Origin: Caenorhabditis elegans
Taxonomy: Eukaryota > Nematoda > Chromadorea > Rhabditida > Rhabditidae
Reading direction: 5' to 3'
DNA: 64,000 bases
NCBI RefSeq assembly: GCF_000002985.6
Contig: NC_003283.11
Location: 11,532,001 to 11,596,000, forward strand
The notes under the pieces were generated by a model. It was not told where the DNA came from, ran no database searches, and saw nothing but the letters and a program-made list of their open reading frames with translations. Below, in pieces: positions 1 to 12,017 of the stretch. The position numbers and the translations under genes were made by a program. Within the stretch, counting starts at the first letter, position 1. Every line of letters begins with the position of its first letter.

Positions 1-772
1 TCCGGCTGATCATACGACCAGCTGTTCTGTGCAATACGCATGTGTTAGTATGTGCTTCTTTTTTCCCTTCAACTCCTTCGGACCCATCTTCACTTCTGGG
101 TTCGGAGCTTCTCCGGGAAACAACGAGAATCTATATCCCTGACTTGCACACTATCTGGATCTATCCCAGTAACAACAGCATCATTTTCTTCAATTTTTTT
201 CTCACGCGCCTCGTGTAATTACCACACTGTATCAACTCAAGAGAGAAAAAGAGAGAGCGGGGCGGCTGGGGCGCCCGTCACGTCGTTGATGCCGCCCATG
301 TGTTTTGCGAGAATCTGTATGTCTGGTGTCTCTACGTCTACCGTATTCTTCAACTCCTTCAGGTGGCAGTGATGGTGATGACTGTGGGAGAGAGAGGGTG
401 GCAAGAGATGGAAAGAAGACAACAAAAAGCATCTGTGTGTGTCGTTTGTGTATGTTTGACTTTAACTTGAAAGTTTTCTCTATCTCTCATTCTCTTCCTC
501 CTACACACTATCTCAATTCCATTTTTTGTTCAATTTGACTCCTCCCGCGTGAGAGTGAGAGAATCAGGAGACAGGCAAAAGGCCCGCCCTTCTACTTCCT
601 ACCAATTCTTCCTTTTCTTGGGGTCTGTCAGCCAGATGCCGTGCCCTCTTCACCTCTGAACCCAAAGAAAGTAAAGGCGAACTGTACTGAAACTTCGTGT
701 GTACAGTCTCAACCTTTCTACAAACATTCTATTCTTTCTGAAACATTCTGAAACTTTTCAAACAAGCGCACA
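1..772. promoter_or_regulatory. upstream region of ccch-1, no coding gene seen
   Basis: No supportable coding exon. The stretch is rich in CT/GA tracts and in short GC-rich patches, for example around 255-300 and 540-600, which is common in nematode promoters. It precedes the start codon at 773 and should hold the 5' UTR and promoter. I could not identify a convincing TATA box or spliced-leader acceptor. Confidence 0.4.
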
Positions 773-3700
773 ATGTCAATTGAAAACTATCACCTATCAT
801 TCCTCAAGGTGGGTTTTTAGATTTTGTCAAAATAGAAAATAAGATAAATATTCAATCAAGAATACCTTAGTGCAAAATAATTCAGAACCGCTGGCTAGGA
901 AGTAATAGAATTTGTAGGGAAAGATACTTTTACAGCGGTTCCATCTAGAATTAGTAGAATTGGCTGACATTTGTTTTGTCGTTGTCTCGCCCTTATTTCC
1001 CTATGAGTCAGTCAGTCTGATGCCGTTGTGACGATGCCTTTCGATGATGATGATGATGGCACACCGAGGCTGCTGAAAGGGCCCCGGGAGACCGGTTTTC
1101 CTGGCCGTGAACGGTCGATGCGGGCGCGCAATCGTCAGGCATCGTCGTTGCGCAATCGAAAGTGAAAGAGAAAGGAGATGAAAGTTTTTGATTGGGTTTT
1201 CACCTCCACTCACTCTTTCTATGGCGCTGGCGCCAGAAACAGCAGTGACACGAGAATCGTTTCAATGCATTTCGTTCATGAAGAAGAAGACGATGGTAAT
1301 AATATTGAAACAACATAACTGGTTGGTATCCATTAAGATTGTGACCTTTCCTCGAGAGAGAAAATGAAGAAGAACTTGAATTTGATTGTGTCGAAAGGCA
1401 ATTTCAGCCAAAATGTTGACAGAAAGGGTCCATCAACAACAATTATCTTTTCCCCATCTTGACAAGAAAATGACAATGATTCGAAAAAACAAAAACATAA
1501 GACACCGAGAGATTCGATTGATCATGATCGATGTATGTACCAGTATTGATTGATCTCTATCTCTTAAACTGAAATCAAATGAATTGACAACAACTGAAAC
1601 GATTTCAATTCATAGAAGACGTTGATGAGAAAAGAACTGGAAGTGTTTGATTGGCTGTAATGAGGAAAGGTGAAATTCGATGCCTCTTCTCCTGCGGGCA
1701 ATTGGTCTGGTGCCATAGCTCGATTTCAACGAATTCAACTCCGATTCCATTGCAAAGTGCTCTTTTTTCAATGCTTTATATCTATTTTTGGTCTAGTCTG
1801 CCTTACTATGACAATCCCTTCTCAAATTTATTAGTTTTAAATGATAGGTACAAAAAAATATTTTCCATTAAGCATACATCAAAAACGTTTATTGACCAGA
1901 ATTGACCATGTTGACTCCGTTGTCATTCATTTTATTTTTCAGTACTGCTATAGATCCCTACTATTTTCAGTGATATTTATTTATATTTAGTATTCCTCTG
2001 CAATGACAACCCTTTCTTCTCAATATTTTTGTGCGTTTGTTTGTGTGTTTGTTGAAAAAGCAATGCACATCGAGAAAAAGTGTGAGTGAGTAACACTGAA
2101 AAAGGAAGAGAAAATGGAAAAAAGAAGAACAACTACACAACAAGTGAAAAAAAAACTAACAATAGTGATTGTTTGAAGATGGAGGAGCGGTCTGAAAGAA
2201 ATTGAAAGAATTCTGAAAATTTGAAACCTTTGCTAAACTCATCAGAGACCACTTATGACTTTTCCACTATAAGCCAAGGCACACGAAGAATAACAAAAGT
2301 CCCTAATCTTCGTGGGATCCTTCTTTGCCACTTTTGACTTTTGAGGAAGGCCCAATAGCTATTTCCTCGGTTTCTCCTAGAGAATAGCCTATCGGTTTCT
2401 ACCTCCTCATTGCTCGTTTCGCGCATTTTCTTTCCTCTTCTCTCTTCCAATTGTTTCAAGTTGTTTGAACAGTGCCCCCGTCCCTTCCTGACTCCTTCTC
2501 GGAACTCTTTTTGCCGCATAGCTGTTCCTACAATCATGACGTCAAAAGAAGTTACTTTGTTATCAGCGTAGTTTAGTTTTTGCGAAAACGTCCAAACTAA
2601 CCAATTCTTAAACTTTCTCTTTTCCCGCAAGAATCGTCTGATCATTATCACTGTCTCTTGTTCTCGCTGTTATCAAAGACGGATTCACCGTGTATGTTGT
2701 TCTTGAAAGTAAGAGGCAGCTGATTACGTTAACAACATTCGTTAGCGCATTTTCTTTCTATCTCTCGATCATCCCCAAAATCAGTGATGTACCGTGTCAC
2801 ATGTGAAATGAAAAATCAAAACCCATTCAAAAGTGATCAAAAAAGCGTGAAATATGTATATGAAACTTGATAGAATTGTCTGGTCCAATAATATACTGGT
2901 GAACAAGAATAACTATTGCACCTCGGGTCGGTTGAAATTTGTAAATTCTTCCCGCCGCTTCCCGCCGGCTGCTTAGGCATCTGGAGTCAGCTGTTAGCCG
3001 GAGCCAGAAGATGCTTTATCGACTCCCGGGAAAGATTCGCTGTCCTTCTGTTTCTATTTCTTTTCGTGGAACAACTTGTCTAAGAGTTTCTAGTATGCAT
3101 CACATCAACCCTTAAAATTTATTTTAAAGTTTTTAATTTAGTTGAAATAAATTTGGAAATAAAATTGCAAATTACACCTGATTAGTTTTTTGTAGATTCA
3201 ATATTTTTTAAGTTCTGTGAAAAAAGTTAGGAAAATAGAATACCATTGTTGCTATACTTGTTTTGCTCTTTTGCTCTACATTTTGGGTAATGTGATCCTC
3301 ACGTTTTAGTGGTGGTTGGATGAAATACAGATCTCTCTTGCCGCAGCTTCAAGAGCCGCCGTGCCCCCCTAAACAACAAAAACATGCTCTGCTGTTCAAA
3401 GTGTCTTGTTTTCCTTTTATTCTCTTCCCCTATCGTTCTTTTTTTCCAAAATGCCAAAACAAAACACTGAAACAAACGAACGCCTCTCAATTTTTCATTC
3501 TCACTATTTGAATCACTATCTTGTTGAATCGAATCTTTGGTTAGTGCTGTTTTGGGGAGGTTTTCCAGATTCTCAAAGATTGAATCGAAAAAGTACATCG
3601 TAAAATCTCAGCTGTGCGCCAGTTTCACAGACTTCCAAAAGCACACGGAAGGCGAAGAGACGCAGCAATCGAAATGGCAACATTTGCTTCTATCTGCCCC

Positions 3701-6700
3701 CACTCACTTCCCGCTTCCGCTGGGCCCATATTAATCAGGAATAATGGGATCGGCAAGCTCTCTCTTAACTTGCATCCAAGAAACATTTTTCTGATAATTG
3801 GGACTGCTCCTCTTGTCATGTCAGCTGGTTTTCCGTGCTCTGCTCCTTTTGTTACAGTGATGATAAGAACAGCGAAATGAAACAAAGTTTCCATGTTATC
3901 AGTAGAGACGGAGGGAAAACGAAAAATGAAAACCGAAAGATTCAACTTTTGTCTGTCTTCTCCTTTTTGCGATTTTTTAACCAAAAAATCTTTCAATTTT
4001 GGAAAAAAATACAATTTATTTTGATTATAAATCTTTCAATTAAAACACTTTTCAGAGTCTCTGCAGTGCCGATAACGGTGTTGGTGTCCCCAGTCACAGT
4101 ATTAACGGATTTGGTTCGACACCATCAACACAATCATCACCGACTTCTGCTCCAAACACTATAGAATCACTTTTGGAGCCATTCGGCCTACAGAACAGCC
4201 AAGCTGACTTCGCTGCCGCACTTGCCCAGTTGACCGGACAGTCTGTCAAACAAATGGATAGGTAAACGATTTTAAATATTACAAAATCTTCAAATTTTTT
4301 TATTCGAAACTTTGAATCAAAAATATTTATTTTTTCAAATTTCCTTTTGAAATAGTCATTAAAAATGTGATCTCCACGTTTTTCAATGTTTTGTATCCCA
4401 GAGGAATGAAATTATCAAATAAATTTCTCCTCTTTATTTTCTGACCCAAAGTCTAGTGACCAGGAAATGGCTATTACTCAAAAAAAATTAGAAACGAAGA
4501 TTTTTACACTAAAACCGGAAAAGTGTCTCTCCCACTCTACGTGTTTTGCACTTTAACAGTTCGATTGTACTCTACTCTTTTTTTCTTTGTAGACAACAAG
4601 CTTCGGCTATACAAAGACCTACGTCGTTTGCTGGGAGCTCTCTCTTCGGAGCTTCTGAGTTTGGAAACCCACTTGGAGCGCCTGGAACACCAATTGGTAT
4701 GTTATTGCTTTTTCATTAAAACAATTGCCTCATTCTTGAAAACTTGAACAAGTAGTTATCACTTATTTTGATGTTTTTCACTTTTTTTTCATTCAATCCA
4801 AGTATATCCCCTCTCTCTCTCCCACATCCTGCGTTTCTCGTCTAAAAAAAGAAGCACATACACACAATTCTAAGAGTTATCTCCCAATTCACATCCAATT
4901 TTTCAAATTCTTTCTTTTTCATATGTGCATCTCAGCTGAGCATCTCAAATTCTCGCCTCCGATGGGGGCCCCCACAGTCATATGACGCAGTTTGATAATT
5001 CGAAAACGAATTTTGGTGGGATTTGTCCCCTCTCTCTCTCTCCAAAAGCAAGCGGATTACTTCTGCCTTTGCTCCCAACCCCTAAAGCTCTTGTAACTTT
5101 AAAAATTTCAATTTAGCTGTATATTTCATAAGAGGCTGTTATGAAGGCAGGTGGTGAAATGTCAGTTAGATTTATATATGTTACTGCTGACAACTCGTTG
5201 ATTGCTTTATCTTTTATGGTCCACTTTTCGCTAATTCTTTTGTTAGTTGTATATTTGAGAAGTCAGCAACAGATGGACGTTAAGCTTATCTCTAATCTCC
5301 GAAAAGTTCAAGGTTGTCACAAAGTTGTCAGCACTGATAACATCCAGTGGTCCTCTATCCAATCTTCTCGTTTTTCCTTGTAAAGTTGATATTTTGATTT
5401 ACGATTTACAAGTATTTTTCATGGAGAGTTAGACAAATATTATCACTTAAGGAATTTCTCACAACGTTGTTATATACTTGAATCTGAATTTCATAGACTA
5501 GAAGCTTTACAGACAATTCGATAGCTGCAATCCAGTTCAAAATTACTTTTTATTTTCCTTATCTTTCATCTAATATTCTGATAAGACCACCACATGTTCA
5601 ATTAAATTCTAGTTTGAAACTTTTGACAATTTCTCCAACAATATAATAATTATATGAATTCCCTCTTCTAGTGACAGCATTCATATATACATAGATATTC
5701 TCAATATCTAATTTGTACTTGAGCTTTCAGGGCAACAGCTTCTAGACTTTTATCTACAAGAAAAAACCAATTTCTTATTTGAAAACTACAAGTCTAACTG
5801 CCCATTTAGAACTCTTAACTTCAGTAACGAACTCGATGATCTCAAATATCTTGGAATTAGTGTCTCCTAATCTAGTTGTACTTTTCATGCCCTCCAATAC
5901 ACTCTCCTTCTTTGTTTTCTATTTCATTCTTCTGAACTTTGAGTAGTAATAGACACACGCGACTTCTCTTCTCATTTCACATTGTTCACCCCGCCGACCC
6001 TATTAGCACTAAATATGCATAAGATACACATTCATGTTGATGTAGCTTTTATGCGTTTACACCGCCTTGGTCTAAGTGCAGATAACTCTGGAAGGTTCAA
6101 CAATCTTTTGAAATTGTTTTAAAAACGCGAGAATCTTCTTTTTTCGCTGTACTTTTGCTCTTTTTTCTCGACTCCCATAGCTCGCGGAGCTTCTGTGCTC
6201 TCACTTTGTTATGTATATTTTTATTAATGGTGTCACTTGTTGCCCGCCTTTTCTTCATGTATCATGATGTCTTTGGAACTAAGCACGCGTTCATAAACAA
6301 GTGGAAGATGCGGAAGATGCTGAAGAAACAACAAGAAGAAGCAGACAAAGTTTTGACTTTTTTCAGTGTTCCCACCCGTCATAAACAAAATTTATAGAAT
6401 AGAAGACGCGAGCACGGACCCCCACTTTTTCTTTTTTTGAATTTACTTTTGACCAAGATTTCTTCTGGAAGATTTTCAGAATGGGAACATTTTGTTATTA
6501 AAAATTGATGATATGAAAAAGTTAATGTGAAAATTCTAAAGTTGGAATCCCTAGAAGAAAGAAGAAAACTATTTTTGAAACATCTTTTTAAACTTTCATT
6601 GCTATTGCTTTTAGTTAGATCGTATCTTCTTCTCAACGATCACCCATGTGAGCATCTGTAGAAGGTTTTCAAATTTCCGTTGTACCATGCTCCGCCCATT

Positions 6701-8184
6701 TCTTTCTCAACATTCGATGCTCTTGGGTTTAAAAACAAATAGTTTGTTCGTCTTCTTCATCTCACCGGAAGGAACGAACCAAATCAAATTTAGGGAGCAG
6801 GAGCATCTCCTCTTTTTCATTTGTCCCCGCATTCCACTCTTCCATTTTTTCTCCGACAATTATTTTTTTTTGTTCCTATAGTCTTGTTGAAGCAAGAAAT
6901 TTATATGAATACTTTATTTTCAAAATTTCAGGATCACAACATCAAATGTCCATTGGGCAGAATCTAGTTAGCGCATCGTCGCCATACTCGACTCCACAGC
7001 TCACACCGATGGCGACTCCGAATGGACAAGCACCACCACCAAAGAATCCGAAACTCTATAAGACCGAGCTCTGTAGATCTTGGATGGATCATGGACGATG
7101 CAATTATGGCGAACGGTGTCAGTATGCACATGGAGAACTCGAAAAGCGACCAGTTCCTCGACATCCAAAGTACAAGACAGAGGCTTGTCAGTCATTCCAT
7201 CAAAGTGGATATTGTCCATATGGTCCAAGATGCCATTTCATTCACAAGTGAGTCCTACAACAGTTTTTTCCGAGATACCCAACTTGATTTGAAAACTTAC
7301 ATATCTTATTAATCGAGATTTTCATAATACTCATTAATTTTCAGTGAACCTCCAAGTGCTCAGAGTCAGTATTCAACACCGATCTCCACTCCAGTACCAC
7401 ATCAAACTACACCTTCTCTTTATGCGTCACAGTATCATAATGTCACAATGAAGCAGCAACAACCAACTCAGAATGCCAGTAATGTTCCGAATAATGTTCT
7501 TCAACGTGTCTATTCTTTGCCAAACGGAGGATACGGTAGTGCTGGAGAATCACCGCCATGTAGTTCAAATGACTCTGGAAGTGAATCGCCGAACGGAAGT
7601 TTCTCGCCTGGATTGGATCTTGAAGATAGTGGTATGTTCGTTTTTAGTTACAATATAACAATTGGCAGGCAGGCATGTACGAAATTCTACATAGATATAC
7701 CATCTGTTCAAATACACAGAATCTGCTGTTTCAGGACCATTCTCTGCTGGATTCCTTTCCGCTTCACCACACAAGTTGCAACAGCAGAAAACAAATGCGG
7801 CACCACGTGTTCCGACGAGTAGATTCCTATCGTACGATCAGTCAAATTTGTGAGTTTTTACAAACTTCAATTGATATTTGTTGAATTTCGTAAATTTTCA
7901 GAAACGACAGCCAATTCAGCAACTTGCTGAATGACATTTGTCAATGGAATATTGAAGATTCATTATCTACTCCTTTCTCAGGCAATCTTTAATTTTGCAA
8001 TCTTTAGCAATTGTGAACAAATAAACTTAAAAAAAAAACGTAAATATTTTTAATTTGTTTTATTTTAGGATTCTTGCCATCAAAATGGTCAACAACAACA
8101 GAAGAAACGTCACCAGCGACCACAACCCCAGTGTCAACACCCGGTCGTTTGCCTGTTTTTGCGCAGCTCAGTAATCCCCAATAA
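773..8184 (+). CDS. ccch-1: CCCH tandem zinc-finger protein of the tristetraprolin/TIS11 family
   Basis: Exons: 773-808, 4056-4261, 4593-4696, 6932-7247, 7345-7631, 7735-7849, 7902-7981 and 8069-8184, giving 419 aa; all phases close. Two C-x8-C-x5-C-x3-H fingers lie at about residues 163-182 and 201-220, each preceded by YKTE, the TTP signature for binding AU-rich 3' UTR elements. The flanks are Ser/Thr/Pro/Gln-rich and probably disordered. The last exon ends in RLPVFAQLS, which resembles the C-terminal NOT1-binding motif by which TTP recruits CCR4-NOT deadenylase. The last intron is GC-AG (7982-8068). Reading through it instead gives a 384-aa form ending at 7992 that lacks the motif. Introns 1 (3.2 kb) and 4 (2.2 kb) are unusually long for this genome and may hold enhancers or other promoters. 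The symbol is recalled from the locus. Confidence 0.88.
7982..8068 (+). other. ccch-1: GC-AG intron with an internal poly(A) signal (alternative 3' end)
   Basis: The donor reads CAG|GCAATC and the acceptor TTTTAG. Splicing 7981 to 8069 keeps the frame. If the intron is retained the frame stops at 7990-7992, and an AATAAA hexamer follows at 8020-8025 inside the intron before an A-run. The weak GC donor and the intronic poly(A) signal would compete, giving long and short protein isoforms. Confidence 0.7.
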
Positions 8185-9215
8185 AATTTGAACTGCTTCC
8201 TATTCCGAGAGAACCGTCCATTTTCAGGGATTTCTAGAAAGGTTCCACCAAAGTTTAGCCTAATATCTTTCCAATATCGAGTATACTAATAATTACCGTT
8301 TCTTGTTATGTTTTCAATTTTCTATGTATAGTTTAGTGCCCCCTTCCCACTTCCCCTACTTCAAAATGTATCTATGCCGCTAGTTGACACCCCCATTTTA
8401 TCAATATTTTTCAGCCCGATGTCCTTCTTTTCCCAATCAAATCTCTTCATTATTTTATTACTTCAATTTTGACGACTTCTTCATCAAAAACCGAACAATT
8501 GTACCTATGTAACTTATGCGCTTTCGAGACGTTTTGAGTGCCTTAACCCACAAAATTGTACAATAATGTTCAAATTCCGAGTAGATCTAACTTATTTGAT
8601 TTGTGAAATCTGCATGCTTTCTTTCAAATTTCATGTATTTGTACATCTACCATCCCATCCCACCGCTAGCCTTTTGTGTCGTACAGTCCAACTTTTTTTT
8701 CTCTTCTCTTCTAATTTATTCATCCGTTTTCCCAACATTCTTTCTACTCAAAAAACATTTCTTTCACACATTGTCAACTAGCTGTATACATTTTGCATTA
8801 TTTCTTTACAATTTTAAGTTTATATAAGTGCAACTAATATATCGTTTTTTATCGTCAAACTACCCTCTAATTCTTTTCTAATTTACTGCTTTTACACCGC
8901 GCATTTTTTTCTATATTTAAACTTTGTTCCTCGTTCGCTAGAATTTAATTTCAACTTGTACAACAAACATAGTTTCACTAATGTCGAGTAGTTTTTAATT
9001 TTCATACTTTTTCCGTGTCTCAATCATTTTTCCCCCATCTTCCTCGATTTGCGTCTTGTCCTTATCATGAGAAAATCCCGGTTTCTGCTGCCCCTTTCCC
9101 ATTTTATTTTCTGAAAACTGTTTTTAAAATTATATTTCCCATGTTTTTTATTTCGATTTGTCTTTTTTTTTCTTCTCCCATATTTGCATAACTTTTATAA
9201 TAAAGTTCACTTCTT
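8185..9215 (+). other. long 3' UTR of ccch-1
   Basis: No coding exon is visible. The next AATAAA after the long-isoform stop is at 9199-9204, so the 3' UTR would be about 1 kb, long for this genome. It is pyrimidine-rich and holds several ATTTA pentamers (near 8714, 8880, 8916 and 8942), the element type that TTP-family proteins bind. Autoregulation is therefore possible, but that is inference. Confidence 0.5.
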
Positions 9216-10242
9216 TTTGAATTTAATTTGATTTATTTGAAACAGAAATTTTAAGAATAATTGAAAGCAGATATCTGGGAAAAGTTTTTTCAAACAATTT
9301 AAGCCGTTCTTAGGAAAATACATTTAAAATTGTTTTTGTTTCGCAAAAAAACTCAGTAAAAAAATAATTTTGCCCAGATAATCCGAATTTTTTGAGACAG
9401 TACGGACCAACGGCTATGGAGCCCCTATTATTAGAGGGGTTTAGAAGATGTCCATTTCATTGGGGCATTTTATTGGCGTCAGCATCTCTACCGACCAGCT
9501 GGTTTGGGCATACCCAGATGTTTTAAAATTTACAGAAAAATCGCATTTTCGACGAACATCACATTTTTCTAGAGTTTCAAAAAAGCGTCCATGCCTTGAA
9601 AAATTAGCAGGCATGTAAAAACATGAGTTTTTATTAGTAACAAAAGTGTTCCATTATTTGGTTTATTCATTGATATTTTGAACTAACTATGAATCACCTT
9701 GAACTTTGAAAATGAAATTACGAACAAAGTTTTGCGACACTTCTGGTATCAACTTTGGAATGCAGTGCGCAAAGTGTCAAGATCAAACGATTCTCAAAAT
9801 GCGTATAAATGACGTCGTGTATATTTTCGATGAAATCATCATTGCCTCCTCCAAAACCCAGTGTTGATTTTTCATGTAGTGTCACTAACGAGTACAAATG
9901 GTTCAAATTACAGAATTATATTTCTACACAAGTTTTTAAAAAATTACCGCAATCGCAATAGCTAAGAAATTTGTTTATTTGCGGTTCCATTCAAAAAAAT
10001 TACAATTTTACAAATTCTTCACTTTGTGTAGTTGGCAGAATTTAAAACTAAATTTAAATTACTTTAACTTTATCTTGAATGACAGATTTTTAAATTGAAA
10101 TAAGTAAACTTCTACAAATTGTGATTGATCTCCAATAATTGTTTGCGACAGGTTAAAATTGTTAACTTATATTTTTCAGTGTAATTTGCACTAAAAACAA
10201 TGTTTTCAGAAGTGGTCACTCGGCATTTACCTGCAGCTTCTT

Positions 10243-10404
10243 GCCCAACTTTAGCTCTCAGCAGCTTCTTACCCAAGTTTAGCCAACGTTTCATCCAAGT
10301 TTAGCCCAAGTCTGACCGAAGTTTAAGTTTTCTAATGCAAACTATCCCACCAAACTTTGGCCAAACTTAGGTCCAAGTTTCGCCAAAGTCTCGCCCAACT
10401 TTGA
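10243..10404. repeat. degenerate minisatellite, CCCAAGTTTAGC orientation
   Basis: At least eight imperfect copies of CCAAGTTTAGCC/CCAACTTTAGC-like units lie here. The same unit occurs in reverse orientation at 10986-11036, so the two clusters may be arms of one inverted element. Confidence 0.6.
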
Positions 10405-10416
10405 ACACGCGGCGCG

Positions 10417-10438
10417 CCGCCGAGGGCGCCCTCGGCGG
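10417..10438. repeat. perfect 22-bp GC palindrome
   Basis: The left half is CCGCCGAGGGC and the right half is its exact reverse complement, with no spacer. It is all G/C apart from one A/T pair per half, in very AT-rich surroundings, and it sits at the end of the left minisatellite cluster. Confidence 0.9.
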
Positions 10439-10895
10439 ACAAAAAATAGGAATTTTGTGACTGGAACTGTTTAAATATCATTATTATTTTGCTAATTTAA
10501 AGTAAATCCGTGAAGAATGTTTTCTGTTGTGATTAAATTTGAGTTTAATTTTTTAAAATCAATTTTTGATAGCTAAAAGTTGTTATTCTCCGATCATTTA
10601 ATCAAAATTTTGAACTACTCGAAAAGCTTTTCTGAAATACTGACCCCTCGAGAATTTGCTTGGCACTTGATACTTGATAGAGTGTTCAGAATGTTGGGTT
10701 CTGAAGAAAAATGGTATCAATAGAAAACTGAAATTCATTCATTATGATTTAGCATTATCGAATACAGTACTGACTGAAAATTAACCTAAACCTATGAGAA
10801 TGGCTACGCGTAAGTAGAAACAACAGTTTGCAATATTAATATTGAAATTAATAAAATATTCTCGCGCGACCATCATGGCTCAACAGGTAATTATA

Positions 10896-10949
10896 AGAGA
10901 TCAGCACAACTTGTAGAGATCAGCACAACTTATAAGAGATCAGCACAAC
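10896..10949. repeat. three tandem copies of AGAGATCAGCACAAC
   Basis: The 15-mer occurs three times with 4-6 nt between copies. It lies between the two minisatellite clusters. No function is evident. Confidence 0.85.
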
Positions 10950-10985
10950 GGGAAAAACGATCGGAGTTCAACATACAGGTGAATC

Positions 10986-11164
10986 TTGGGCTAAACTTGG
11001 GTTAAACTTGGGCTAAACTTGGGCAAAACTTGGGCTGAGTGAGAGTGGGCTACACAGCGGTTGACTTTTTTCCTTTTTTGACGCATCGCCCAAGTTTGAC
11101 CCAAGTGTGGCCCAAGTTTGGCCAGCTTCTAATCCATGTTAATTTTTTTTGGGCGAAACTTGGA
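10986..11164. repeat. minisatellite of GGGCTAAACTTG units with an inverted half
   Basis: Four consecutive GGGCTAAACTTG-like units occupy 10986-11036. Reverse-oriented CCCAAGTTTG(A/G)CC units follow at 11087-11124, and a forward unit at 11150-11163. The block is therefore partly palindromic and matches the 10243-10404 cluster in reverse. Confidence 0.7.
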
Positions 11165-12017
11165 TTAAAAGCTGTGAAACATGGGCAAGAATCTGGCGGC
11201 GAATGCCGAGCAGCCTGAAATTTTTTAAAAATATGTTTATCAATTATATTCCACAAATCAATAAATATGCATATTGTTTTTTATATAGCAGATTATAATT
11301 ATCAATTATCTCTTTTTTGGTTCTTTGTCTGCCAAGGAACAAGTTTACTCTCTAAAAACAATGAAGACGTGATTTCTCTAAAAAAAAATCCTCGAAACAA
11401 GTTATCTTGCTGGTTGCACTGTTCATTTTTTTTTAAATTTTGACCGTACTATTTTCAAAATAACTTTTAAATGTGAAATTTAACATTCAATTCTGATTAA
11501 ATTTAACCTTTTTCGAAGATGAATCTATGAACCTACTATCGAATCCTTATCAACATCGCTTGATAAAATCTTGATCAACAAACCAGTCTTTCTCCGACAA
11601 GAAAATTTTCATTAGTTTAATCTCAGTGCGTACATTTAGATACCACTATTATCTGCATTTTTCAGTAATTTTTTGGTGTCCAACCTATCATGCACCCAAC
11701 CAAGAATTAAGTCTCAAGAAGGTCTTTGTTGTTTCTTATATTAGTTTTCCTGCCACTCAATTCGACCCCGAAGGCCAAAAAGTACCGGTTCTCGGTGATA
11801 TTCTCGCAAGTGACATCACTGTTTTTACCCCTTCTTTTCTTTCCTCTTAACTTTAAACTTTTCATCAATTGATTTGATGAAAAACGGTGATTTCATTAAA
11901 TAATCTTCTGTGAAGTTGTTTGATCTTGACGTCAATAAGGAAAAGAACGTTCTGGCTTCAGTGGGTGGAAAGTATCACTTGATATAGTCATTTGGATTAT
12001 ATCGTAAATCTATTTAC

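Larger units (their letters stand above)
9216..12017. other. repeat-rich intergenic region, no gene
   Basis: No coding structure with splice sites could be built. The stretch holds short hairpins (for example 9593-9616), two clusters of a GGGCTAAACTT-like unit, a GC-rich palindrome and a triplicated 15-mer, all listed separately. The right end (11.6-12.0 kb) is the presumptive promoter of the next gene. Confidence 0.5.

Noticed and set aside
2253-2651. Minus-strand 132-codon frame in the first ccch-1 intron
   Set aside because: Charged, compositionally random sequence with no motif and no start context; inside a large intron.
10896-10949. CRISPR-like array
   Set aside because: Three 15-mers with 4-6 nt gaps are a short tandem repeat in a eukaryotic genome, not repeats with unique spacers.
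11626-11850. Possible extra exon upstream of CX copy 1
   Set aside because: Its frame starts without ATG, lacks a donor in phase with 12434, and has no counterpart in the two paralogues.
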